Assembly: GCA_949752745.1 (NCBI GenBank)
Contig: OX457033.1
Coordinates: forward strand, 41,972,245 to 42,036,244
DNA: 64,000 nucleotides
DNA from: Protula sp. h YS-2021
Lineage: Eukaryota; Annelida; Polychaeta; Sabellida; Serpulidae
Direction of reading: 5' to 3'
Shown here: positions 55,500-64,000 of the stretch, in pieces
Numbering within the stretch: position 1 is the stretch's first letter
How the letters are laid out: every line of letters begins with the position of its first letter
Translations under genes and position numbers: made by a program
Notes under the pieces: generated by a model
What the model saw: the letters and a program-made list of their open reading frames with translations, nothing else
Database searches by the model: none
Told to the model about the DNA's origin: nothing

Positions 55500-58394
55500 A
55501 TTGTTTATATTGTTTAGGCTTGGATTTGCATAGTTGGGTCGATTAGTATTCTACGCTAAATATATCTAGTTAATACAAGGTTAGACAACATAATCTAGAT
55601 AAAACTAAGATCGATAGTTTACTCTAGGCCGTGATAGTTAGGGTTAGTGTTGCTTTGATTTTGTCAGGTTATTTTAATAACTATGGTAGTCTAGATATGG
55701 CTAGCTAATACTAGTTTAGGCGCTACTGAGCTAGATAAAGCAATGTTCGACTAATTCATTCTTGTTTCTGATAGTTTAAGATAGTTTTGGCTTTGATTCG
55801 CCTTGTTATTTTAATTACTTTTCTAGGCTAGATGTAGCTCGCCGATACTAAGTTAGGCGATATGACGCAAGATATTGGGTGAGTATTCTCTCCACTTTGC
55901 CTGGCTAGATTAATAACTACACTAGGCTAGATATGGCTAGCTAATACTAGTTTACGCGATATTGGGCAAGATAAAGTAACGTTCGGCTATTTCATTCTCG
56001 TTTGTGATAGTTTAAGACAGGTTTGGCTTAGATTTGCCTTTTTAGATTAATTACTATTCTAGACTAGATATAGGTAGCTTATACAAGGACAGGCGACATT
56101 ATACTAAGTAAAACTAAGATCAGGAAGTTACTAGTTAATACTAAATTTGGCGATATTATTCTAAATAATTGTATGTTAGGCTATTTTAATCACGGTTGTG
56201 ACAGTTTTGGTTAGGCGATATTAGTCTAGAGAAAACTAAATTCGCCTAGTTTTCTCTAGGTTGTGATAGTTTAGTTGAGCATTGGCTTGGTTTCGCCAGG
56301 TTAGGTTAATAACTGTGCTAAGCTAGATGTTTACCTAATACTAGGTTAGGCAACATTAGGCTGTAATCCTATAATCTATAATCCTATAATCCTATAAAAA
56401 CCTATAATCGGCTACATTATTCTTAGTGGTGATAGTTTACTTTAGTTTAAATTTGAATTAGCCTCTTTTGGTTAATTACTATTCTAGGCTAGGTATGGCT
56501 AGCTTTTACAAGGGTAGGTGACAATAGATTAGATAAAACTAAGATCAGTTAGTTTACCCCAAGTTGTGATAGTTTAGGATAGTATTGTCTTTGTTTTGTC
56601 AGGTTAGGTTTGTAACTGTACTAGGCTAGATATGGCTATCTGATGTTAGGTTAGGCGACATTAGGCTAAATAAAGCAATGTTTGGTTAGATTATTCTTGT
56701 TTGTGATAGTTTAAGAAGTTTTGGCTTAGATTTGACTGGTTGTGTTAATTACTATTCTAGACTAGATACGGCTAGCTTATACAAGTATAGGCGACATTGG
56801 GCTAAATAAAACTAAGATCAGCAAGCTTAATCATGGCTGTGATAGCTTAGGTTAGTATTCGCTTGATTTTGTCATGTTAGGTAAATAACTCGGCCAGGTC
56901 AGATATGGCAAGCTAATACTGGGTTAGGTGATATATGGCTTGAGAAAATTAAGTTCAACTAGTTTACTCTTGGTTTTGCTAGTTCAGGTTAGTATTGACT
57001 TGGTTTTATCGGGTTTGATTAATAACTGTGCTAGGCTAGATATTGAGGGCTTATACTAGCTTAGGCAATATTACGTTAGTTAAAGCTATATTTGTCTAGT
57101 TTATTCTTGGTTGTGACAGTTTAAGTTAATTTAAAATTGGATTAGCCTTGTTAATTTGATTACTATTCTAGGCTAGATATGGTTAGCTTATACAAGGATA
57201 GGCGACATTAGCCTAGACAAGACAAATATCAGCTAGTTTACTCTAGTTTGTGATAGTTTTGGTTAGTATTGTCTTGATTATGCAAGGTTAGGTAAGTAAT
57301 TATGCTAGCTTATTTTAGGTTAGGCGATAATAAGCTAGATAAATCAATGTTTGGCTAGTTCTTTCTTGTTTGTGATAGCTTAAGATAGTTTATGCTTGGA
57401 TTGGCCTGGTTAGGTTTTAACTAGGTATGGCTAGCTGATGCTACGCTAGGCGATATTAGGCTAGATAATGGGATGTTGGGATAATTTGTTCCTGGCCTTA
57501 ATATTTTAGGATAGCTTTTGCTTCGATGTGTCAGGTTAGGTTAAATAACAGTGATAGGCTAGATATTGCTAGCTTATACAAGGTTAGGTGGCATTACGGT
57601 AGAGAAAAGTAAGTTCAGCTTGTTTAGTCTTGGTTGTGATGGTTTAAGTTAGTTTAAGCTTGGATTAGCCTGGTTGCCTTATACAAGGTGAGGCAACATT
57701 AGCCTAGATAAATCAACGACCAGATTGCTTACTAAAGATTGTGATAGTTAAAGTTATTACTTGCTTGGTTTTAGGTTTATAACCATTCCAGGTTAGATGT
57801 GGTTAACTAATACTTGGTTAGGCGATATTAGGCTAGATAATGCGATGTATGGATAGTTCATTCTTGGTTGTAGTAGTTAAGGTTAATATCATCTTGGTTT
57901 TGCCAGTTTATGTAAGTAACTATTCTGCGCTAGATACGGCTAGATAATATTAAGTTTAACGATATTAGGCTAGAAAAAGCAATGATTGGGTAGTTCATTC
58001 TTGTTTGTCATAGTTAAAGTTAGTTTTGGTTTAGATTTTTCTGGTTAGGTTATTTACTGGTCTAGGCTAGATATGACTAGCTTATACAAAGTCAGGCGAC
58101 ACAAGGCTAGATAAAACTAAGATCAGCTGGGTTATTCATTGTGAGATAGTATATGTAAGTATTGGCTTGGTTTTGCTATGTTAAGTTAATAACTATGCTA
58201 GACCAGATATGGCTAGGTAATACTAAGTTAGGCGATATTAGTCTATATAAAGCGATGTTCGGCAAGTTTATTATAATAATTTAGGCTAGGTTAATAACTA
58301 TTCTAAGCTAGATATTGTTAGATTATACAATGTTAGGCAATATAAGTCTAGATAAAACTAAGATCAGCTAGTTTACTCTAGATTGTGATAGTTT
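55500..58394. repeat. ~138-bp satellite with alternating A/B monomers (~276-bp dimer)
   Basis: The phrase CTAGATATGGCTAGC recurs roughly every 136-140 bp (for example near 55927, 56065, 56487, 56626, 56764, 56902). Monomers alternate between a type with CTTATACAAGG and AAAACTAAGATCAGC and one with CTAATACTAGG and AAAGCAATGTTCGGC, giving a dimer of about 276 bp. There are about 20 diverged monomers. The array is interrupted by element 2 and resumes at 63837. Confidence 0.9.
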
Positions 58395-58400
58395 ATTTTA
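58395..58400. repeat. ATTTTA target-site duplication, left (element 2)
   Basis: ATTTTA directly before AGTAGGGGG. The same 6-mer follows the other end at 63837-63842. Removing the element and one ATTTTA regenerates a continuous satellite monomer. Confidence 0.92.
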
Positions 58401-58479
58401 AGTAGGGGGAAATAAGGATTCCAGCTCAGGTTGGGCCAGAACCAATAAGGATTCCAGCTCAGGTTGGGCCAGAACCAAT

Positions 58480-58590
58480 AAGGATTCTACGCCAGGAAGT
58501 GACGTCATTTTACCCCGTAAGGATTCCACCACAGTGACGTCATTTTACCCCGTAAGGATTCCACCACAGTGACGTCATTTTACCCCCCCC
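58480..58590. promoter_or_regulatory. AGGAAGTGACGTCA motif and tandem CRE-type units (element 2)
   Basis: CCAGGAAGTGACGTCATTTTACCCC is followed by two CAGTGACGTCATTTTACCCC units. AGGAAGTGACGTCA is also present near the very end of element 1 (40000-40013), although the surrounding inverted repeats are otherwise unrelated. It combines an ETS-type GGAA core with a CREB/ATF octamer. Mirrored at about 63627-63710. Confidence 0.7.
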
Positions 58591-58674
58591 CCCTAGGCGA
58601 GCAACATTCAAGTGAGCATTAGTGACACACAAGAAGTTGATTACATGCCAAATCGGTATGCTACAGGACAGGTG

Positions 58675-58790
58675 GCAAAAATCAAGACACCTCCCCCCTA
58701 GCCGGCAGTCGGGACCCCCCCCCCCCAGGCGGCAGTCGAGAAATTATTATTATTTTTTTTTTTGGTGGCAGGTGGCAGTCGAGACAGACC
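58675..58790. repeat. C-run / GGCAGTCG(G/A)GAC repeats, outer block (element 2)
   Basis: Two to three units of CCCCCCTAGCCGGCAGTCGGGAC or the related GGCGGCAGTCGAGA. Another block of the same repeat is at 59445-59500. Both are mirrored in the right arm (about 62717-62780 and 63420-63510). Confidence 0.8.
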
Positions 58791-59799
58791 AGCTTTGCGT
58801 CATAATTCTCATGTGATTTGACTGTGCAGTTGATTTTGAAAATAAAAAAAATATATAGGAAGTTGTTGTTAGACTGCCGCTTTAGATCTACTTTAAAGCG
58901 AAAAAAAAATTGCTCTCGTTTACTAGTTTTTTTAACCCTTTACTCCCGTACTGGTTTATGAATTGTGTATTGGTCAGTCTGTTTTGCAACATTTTACGGC
59001 ATTGTAGAATTTTTTTTTTACTGAAAAATGTCCAAACACAAAACAACAGAAAAAAAACTCACCTAAATATAGTATCTCTTACTAATCTAAATGAATATGT
59101 TACAAACCATGTACTATGCTATCCTAAAAGAGTTAGCATCCGTATTAAAAGAAAAACGTTAGCACATATTTTTTTAGAATACTCTTTCAATATGTAAAAC
59201 TTCTCGCAACTTATCGCCTGTTCTCTAACAGCATGTTCTCTGTAATGAGTAATTCTTTTCTCACATAGCTGAAAAGTACAAAGTCGACTGTGCTAGACTA
59301 AAACACACACACAGCTGTTGTTATGCATTGTCTGTAAACAGCCAGGCGGCAAAGTCGGCGTTGCTATGAATACTGTAACAGGTGGTAAAGCTCACTTTCT
59401 CTGAGGCAGTAGTACGGATGCGAGAGTTAGACCCCCTCCCCTAGCCGGCAGTCGGGACAGAGCCCCCCCCCCCCCCTAGCCGGCAGTCGGGACAGACAAA
59501 GTTTTAACATAGTCATAGGCTACTTGCACCGACGGCTGTATGCATTTTTTGTTGCATGCCACCATTTTAACCTGAATGTGACCTAACTTTCGTTATGCTT
59601 AACCAATTTTTTTTTTGAAAATTTCACTGTTTGATTCGGTTATTTCTTGTGTTCGCGGATGAATACCATTTTGCGGATGAATACCATTTGGCTTCACCGC
59701 TAGATGTCTGTGCTGTGCAGCAGTGCAGCTGTACAACTCTACAACTATAGGTGAGACATTCATACCAAGTAGTGGTAAATTCTGCTGAATCAGCGATTA

Positions 59800-59935
59800 A
59801 CATGTTCAACATGTTCAACATATTCAACATGTTCAACATGTTGAACAACATGTTCAACATGTTCAACATGTTCAACAAGTTGTTGTTCAACCAGTAGTTC
59901 AACATGTTCAACAAGTTGTTGTTCAACATATTAAG
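59800..59935. promoter_or_regulatory. 9-bp iteron array in the left inverted repeat (element 2)
   Basis: AACATGTTC/GTTCAACAT units upstream of the orphan PC4 promoter, mirrored at 62280-62412 upstream of the real PC4-like gene. Confidence 0.8.
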
Positions 59936-60022
59936 ACAACTCACTATAGAGCATAAAAGGCATCTGTCCTCAGACATAACGTACATTCTGTATCAAGATA
60001 CTGAAGAGTGAACACAGATAGT

Positions 60023-60222
60023 TGAACATGTTGAACTTGTTCAACATGTTGAACTTGTTCAACATGTTCAACATGTTCAACATGTTCAACAAGTTTAACA
60101 TGTTCAACAAGTTGTTCAACATGTTCAACATGTTCAACATGTTCAACATGCTCAACATGTTCAACATGTTCAACATGTTCAACAAGTTCTACATGTTCAA
60201 CATGTTGTTGTTCAACAAGTTG
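60023..60222. promoter_or_regulatory. 9-bp iteron array upstream of the zinc-finger gene (element 2)
   Basis: About 200 bp of TTCAACATG units between the left inverted repeat and the TATA box. It is not part of the inverted repeat, so element 2 has three iteron arrays in total; element 1 has two. Confidence 0.85.
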
Positions 60223-60224
60223 TT

Positions 60225-60233
60225 GTATATAAA
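60225..60233 (+). promoter_or_regulatory. TATA box of the zinc-finger gene (element 2)
   Basis: TGTATATAAAGC just after the iterons, about 55 nt before the ATG at 60287; same arrangement as element 1. Confidence 0.7.
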
Positions 60234-60286
60234 GCTATGTTTAAGGGCTTTCTCATCATTAGAATAGTGTAGGTTGAATCGAAAGG

Positions 60287-61021
60287 ATGTATAAATGCAA
60301 CATTTGTTCGAAATCTTACAATTGGCCACAAAGTCTTAAAAGACACTCAAAGGTTACTCACACGTCAGAAGTGGATGAATCGGATATGGAAAACACTGTA
60401 AAACTACCTTTCACGGAAAGTTTAGATGAGTCTTCTATGGAAAGTCAAAGCGTTAACATTACTGAAAAGAATGCACAGGCTTGTACAGAATGTGGTGCAT
60501 TATACAACAGCGAAGAAGCTTTGCTTAAACATATGTAGCAGTGTGGTGAGGATGCTGATGACAGGAGTTCTGAAAGTGAGTCAGAAACAGACTCTGAAAG
60601 TGAGTCAGAAATAGACTCTGTTTGGTATGATATGGTTCAAGAAGTCTACGATGACTATGATGACAAATTAAAAAAAAAAAAGGTTTCAGAATATGAAGAA
60701 CAAGGACTTGAAGATGCGCGTGAAATAGCAAGTTATGACCTTCGACCCATTTATAAACATGGACTACAACAACTGTTTATGAGACTGTTCAACTATACCC
60801 AGCGTCTAGAACAAAGCCAACATTATCAAACGATTTTAAAGGACTTTAATTACTTTGTGGATGAAAAACATTACAAGTATTCAAAGGCACTAAAGGCGGC
60901 TTTAAGGAAAAACAATGCATTCTTTGAAGAGCTACTAGATATGGAGGAAGAGGAGTATGACAGCAGTGATGAAGAAAGTGGTATAGAGAGTGAACAGAGT
61001 GAAACAGATGAAGAAAAATAG
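60287..61021 (+). pseudogene. Acidic zinc-finger gene of element 2, one nonsense codon
   Basis: Homologous to 42683-43417 throughout. A TAG at 60536-60538 (GAG in element 1) cuts the protein after 83 residues, inside the second finger before its final Cys. Beyond it the frame stays open to 61021 with the same acidic run, helical domain (YDLRPIYKHGLQQLFMRLFNY) and tail. An in-frame Lys-rich change (poly-A run near 60667-60680) replaces a short stretch. The otherwise intact frame points to recent inactivation. Confidence 0.85.
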
Positions 61022-61274
61022 ACTTATTTGACTAAACTTTATGATAAAGACTTTATAAATGTTGTAATATTCTATGAACTTAAGCGTTGTGTATTAATAT
61101 ATGTCTTGCTTTGCAACATATAAAGTCGTAAAGTCGTTCCTGACACGGTTTTAATTGACTCGTAAACCATATATCATATATCATATATTAGGTATTATAG
61201 TTAATTTTGTATTATTATGTATTATATTCAAGAATTGTATTATTATGTATTATATCCAAGTATTGTATGATAAA

Positions 61275-61280
61275 AATAAA
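61275..61280 (+). terminator. Poly(A) signal of the zinc-finger gene (element 2)
   Basis: AATAAA about 250 nt after the stop. The opposing AATAAA of the PC4-like gene is at 61304-61309 (minus strand), as in element 1. Confidence 0.6.
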
Positions 61281-61303
61281 AAGTTGAAAAGCATCATACG
61301 TGT

Positions 61304-61309
61304 TTTATT
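61304..61309 (-). terminator. Poly(A) signal of the PC4-like gene (element 2)
   Basis: TTTATT on the plus strand, about 370 nt beyond the PC4-like stop; overlaps the zinc-finger transcript end. Confidence 0.55.
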
Positions 61310-61679
61310 GAATATCACAAATATGTACAATTATGATACAAACAAAACTATTTCAAATACATATTATGTTAATACATGTGCAGATTCACAAGAACTTAAC
61401 ATTTTATAACAACTGACTTCACATGAACATAGATCATGTTAATTTCATAGTCTACATATGAAGAAAATTTTATTTGAACTACGTATCAAATGTACATGTC
61501 CATATGAGTCAAAGCTAAGTTCTTGTCAAGCTTCAAAACCTTCACTCCAATCTTCTGAACTGAGGGTGATGAAATCATAGCATCCACTAAGCTCGTCATG
61601 CTTTTAAAACAGTATACAGTCATCTCGCTGTCTACTCAACCATCTTCTGACAGTCACTGCATTCATACAGATCCATTTT

Positions 61680-62198
61680 CTAAAGCATGAGATCTACTGA
61701 CGTTATTTGCTTCTTCAACATGTGCCAATCGTTCAATGACAACAGAATTCCCTTCTTGGTAGGATGTAACCTCCCAGATGTATGATCCGTAATATATTCA
61801 CGAATGTTAACCATCACTTTCTGTTTATATTTCGCCAATTTAATATATATTTCTCCATTAATAGGCATCATAACCGGTAAATCGTCTACACTCATCTTTT
61901 TCATGGTGGTAGCAGCTTTACACTCTGGTTCTCGCTTCATTTTAGGCTCTGTCTTAATTTTTCGCTTTTTACACGGCGGCGTCATAGCTGGTAATTCATC
62001 TCTTTTTATCTTTCTAAGATGTGGTCGCCTTTGACGCTGCTGACATGACTTCGCCTTAGACTTTACCATGGGCATTGCCTTAGACTTTGCTGTAGGTATT
62101 GTCTCAGGCTTTACTATAAAATTTTCTGCAGGCATTGTCTCAGACTTTTTTACAGGCATTGTCATAGATGGTAGTTGTTGTTCACTCACTGCAGACAT
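61680..62198 (-). CDS. PC4/Sub1-like ssDNA-binding coactivator of element 2 (172 aa)
   Basis: I took the ATG at 62198 (MSAVSEQQLPSMTMPV) as the start; the frame extends two codons further only through a GTG. The first ~105 residues are Lys/Pro/Met-rich with imperfect repeats (AKSKAMPMVKSKAKS) and basic clusters resembling nuclear localisation signals (RRPHLRKIKR, PPCKKRKIK). Residues ~112-171 form a PC4-type domain: EIYIKLAKYKQKVMVNIREY, then GRLHPTKKGILLSL, W-LKKQI-VD. Key family features (KV-V-IREY, P-KKGI-L, W..LK.QI) are all present. PC4/Sub1 proteins bind melted or single-stranded DNA and support transcription and replication. A TAG where element 1 has a Gln codon removes a 14-residue tail with a CxxC pair, so the ORF is slightly short. 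The gene converges on the zinc-finger gene and has its own TATA-like box and iterons upstream. Confidence 0.82.
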   Translation of the reverse strand: MSAVSEQQLPSMTMPVKKSETMPAENFIVKPETIPTAKSKAMPMVKSKAKSCQQRQRRPHLRKIKRDELPAMTPPCKKRKIKTEPKMKREPECKAATTMKKMSVDDLPVMMPINGEIYIKLAKYKQKVMVNIREYITDHTSGRLHPTKKGILLSLNDWHMLKKQITSVDLML

Positions 62199-62251
62199 GT
62201 TCACTCTTCAGTATCTTGATACAGAATGTACGTTATGTCTGAGGACAGATG

Positions 62252-62268
62252 CCTTTTATGCTCTATAG
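62252..62268 (-). promoter_or_regulatory. TATA-like box of the PC4-like gene (element 2)
   Basis: Minus strand CTATAGAGCATAAAAGG about 55-70 nt before the ATG at 62198. An identical orphan copy, CTATAGAGCATAAAAGG, is at 59945-59961 in the left inverted repeat. Confidence 0.6.
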
Positions 62269-62279
62269 TGAGTTGTCTT

Positions 62280-62412
62280 AATATGTTGAACAACAACTTG
62301 TTGAACATGTTGAACTACTGGTTGAACAACAACTTGTTGAACATGTTGAACATGTTGAACATGTTGTTCAACATGTTGAACATGTTGAATATGTTGAACA
62401 TGTTGCACATGT
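62280..62412. promoter_or_regulatory. 9-bp iteron array upstream of the PC4-like gene (element 2)
   Basis: GTTGAACAT units, mirrored at 59800-59935. Confidence 0.8.
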
Positions 62413-63836
62413 TATTCGCTGATTCAGCAGAATTTACCACTGCTTGGTATGAATGTCTCACCTATAGTTGTAGAGTTGTACAGCTGCACTGCTGCACAGC
62501 ACAGACATCTAGCGGTGAAGCCAAATGGTATTCATCCGCAAAATGGTATTCATCCGCGAACACAAGAAATAACTGAATCAAACAGTGAAATTTTCAAAAA
62601 CAAATTGGTTAAGCATAACGAAAGTTAGGTCACAATCAGGTTAAAATGGTGGCATGTAACAAAAAATGCATACAGCCGTCGGTGCAAATAGCCTATGACT
62701 ATGTTAAAACTTTGTCTGTCCCGACTGCCGGCTAGGGGGGGGGGTGGCTCTGTCCCGACTGCCGGCTAGGGGAGGGGGTCGAACTCTCGTATCCGTACTA
62801 CTGCCTCAGAGAAAGTGAGCTTTACCACCTGTTACAGTATTCATAGCAACGCCGACTTTGCCGCCTGGCTGTTTACAGACAATGCATAACAACAGCTGTG
62901 TGTGTGTTTTAGTCTAGCACAGTCGACTTTGTACTTTTCAGCTATGTGAGAAAAGAATTACTCATTACAGAGAACATGCTGTTAGAGAACAGGCGAGAAG
63001 TTGCGAGAAGTTTTACATATTGAAAGAGTATTCTAAAAAATATGTGCTAACGTTTTTCTTTTAATACGGATGCTAACTCTTTTAGGATAGCATAGTACAT
63101 GGTTTGTAACATATTCATTTAGATTAGTAAGAGATACTATATTTAGGTGAGTTTTTTTTCTGTTGTTTTGTGCTTGGACATTTTTTAGTAAAAAAAAATT
63201 CTACAATGCCGTAAAATGTTGCAAAACAGACTGACCAATACACAATTCATAAACCAGTACGGGAGTAAAGGGTTAAAAAAACCAGTAAACGAGAGCAATT
63301 TTTTTCGCTTTAAAGTAGATCTAAAGCGGCAGTCTAACAACAACTTCCTATATATTTTTTTTATTTTCAAAATCAACTGCACAGTCAAATCACATGAGAA
63401 TTATGACGCAAAGCTGGTGTGTCTCGACTGCCACCTGCCACCAAAAAAAAAATAATAATTTCTCGACTGCCGCCTGGGGGGTCCCGACTGCCGGCTAGGG
63501 GGGGGGGGGGAGGTGTCTTGATTTTTGCCACCTGTCTTGTAGCACACCGATTTGGCATGTGATCAACTTCTTGTGTGTCACTTATGCTCACTTGAATGTT
63601 GCTCGCCTAGGGGGGGGGGGTTAAAATGACGTCACTGTGGTGGAATCCTTACGGGGTAAAATGACGTCACTGTGGTGGAATCCTTACGGGGTAAAATGAC
63701 GTCACTTCCTGGCGTAGAATCCTAATTGGTTCTGGCCCAACCTCAGCTGGAATCCTTATTGGTTCTGGCCCAACCTGAGCTGGAATCCTTATTGGTTCTG
63801 GCCCAACCTGAGCTGGAATCCTTATTGCCCCCTACT

Positions 63837-63842
63837 ATTTTA
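63837..63842. repeat. ATTTTA target-site duplication, right (element 2)
   Basis: Second copy of the 6-mer at 58395-58400. Confidence 0.92.
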
Positions 63843-64000
63843 GTATCGGCCTGGTTTTGTAAGGTTAGGCTAAGGTCTCTTAGATTGATACACCATTACC
63901 CTCAGCCATAAAGATGCAAGGCCGATACTAAAAATGTTTGGCTTCTAAGTGATGGGCGGTCAGTATGGACGAGTTGGAACTGCTCACGTACCTGTGGATG
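63837..64000. repeat. Satellite sequence resumes, then unique sequence
   Basis: ATTTTAGTATCGGCCTGGTTTTGTAAGGTTAGG continues the ~138-bp monomer interrupted by element 2. After about 63880 the match fades and no gene is seen to the window end. Confidence 0.7.

Larger units (their letters stand above)
58401..60013 (+). repeat. Left terminal inverted repeat of element 2
   Basis: From the end inward: direct repeats of a ~33-bp AATAAGGATTCCAGCTCAGG unit, two to three ~34-bp units with TGACGTCATTTTACCCCGTAAGG, C-run/GGCAGTCGGGACAGA repeats, a long unique part, and an iteron array (59800-59935). It then holds an orphan PC4 promoter (59948-60013) ending at GAGTGAACA, one to two bases short of the PC4 start codon. 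Confidence 0.93.
58401..63836. mobile_element. Element 2: 5.4-kb large-TIR element with zinc-finger and PC4-like genes
   Basis: Same design as element 1. The ends are AGTAGGGGGAAATAAGG and (inverted) AGTAGGGGGCAATAAGG, with a perfect 6-bp duplication, inverted repeats of 1613 bp (left) and 1639 bp (right), and the same two convergent genes in a core that is about 90% identical to element 1 by eye. The inverted repeats themselves share little with element 1 beyond the first seven bases, AGGAAGTGACGTCA and the iterons. It is inserted in the ~138-bp satellite. No mobility gene inside. Confidence 0.9.
62198..63836 (-). repeat. Right terminal inverted repeat of element 2
   Basis: Inverted partner of 58401-60013. 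It contains the functional-side PC4 promoter and the iterons at 62280-62412. The outer ~33-bp AATAAGGATTCCAGCTC unit has one more copy on this side. Confidence 0.93.

Overview
The window reads as animal (metazoan) genomic DNA, most likely from a marine invertebrate. A mollusc is my low-confidence guess, based on the style of the dispersed repeats (tandem ~130-bp units rich in TGACCTTGACC) and on the mix of env-bearing Gypsy, CR1/L2 LINE, Tc1 and Polinton-like termini. It is AT-rich and gene-poor: one convincing host-type gene, with the rest almost entirely mobile elements in decay, satellites and unique sequence without recognisable genes. There is no operon structure and nothing bacterial.

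Layout. 0.5-3.5 kb: a decayed env-bearing Gypsy-like retroelement with most of pol missing. 3.5-8.3 kb: microsatellites, a long hairpin, a ~295-bp tandem repeat, no gene. 8.36-10.23 kb (minus): an intact poly-C2H2 zinc-finger gene. 11.4-12.1 and 20.6-21.4 kb: two arrays of one minisatellite family in opposite orientation. 14.6-15.6 kb: a Tc1-type (DD34E) transposase pseudogene. 15,828-20,508 (minus): a complete but dead Gypsy/Ty3 element with ~190-bp LTRs and an ATAAT target duplication. 22.1-35.5 kb: env-like and CR1/L2 debris, carried in two nearly identical tandem copies ~6.5 kb apart, with a fragment of the Gypsy element at the junction. 37.4-38.9 kb: (TA)n, about 1 kb of (CCAA)n, then a ~85-bp tandem repeat. 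47.8-52.5 kb: mostly featureless. 52.5-55.0 kb: a CR1-like LINE pseudogene. 55.5-58.4 kb: a ~138-bp satellite with an alternating dimer structure.

The most interesting content is a pair of related elements at 39,973-47,782 and 58,401-63,836. Each begins AGTAGGG, is flanked by a perfect 6-bp target duplication (CAACTG and ATTTTA) and has very large terminal inverted repeats (about 2.8-3.0 kb and 1.6 kb). Each carries the same ~2-kb cassette of two convergent genes: an acidic C2H2 zinc-finger protein and a PC4-type (Sub1-like) ssDNA-binding/coactivator protein. Upstream of the genes lie arrays of a 9-bp AACATGTTC iteron and a TATA box. The 6-bp duplications and 5'-AG termini fit a Polinton/Maverick/adintovirus-type integrase, but no integrase or polymerase is present, so these look like non-autonomous riders. 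The inverted repeats are almost unrelated between the two elements apart from the extreme ends, an AGGAAGTGACGTCA motif and the iterons. In one element the inverted repeat reaches into the zinc-finger gene; in the other it stops at the PC4 start codon. That is the pattern expected if each element replaced one end with an inverted copy of the other. Element 1 has an intact zinc-finger gene and a frameshifted PC4 gene; element 2 has a nonsense codon in the zinc-finger gene and a nearly full PC4 gene.
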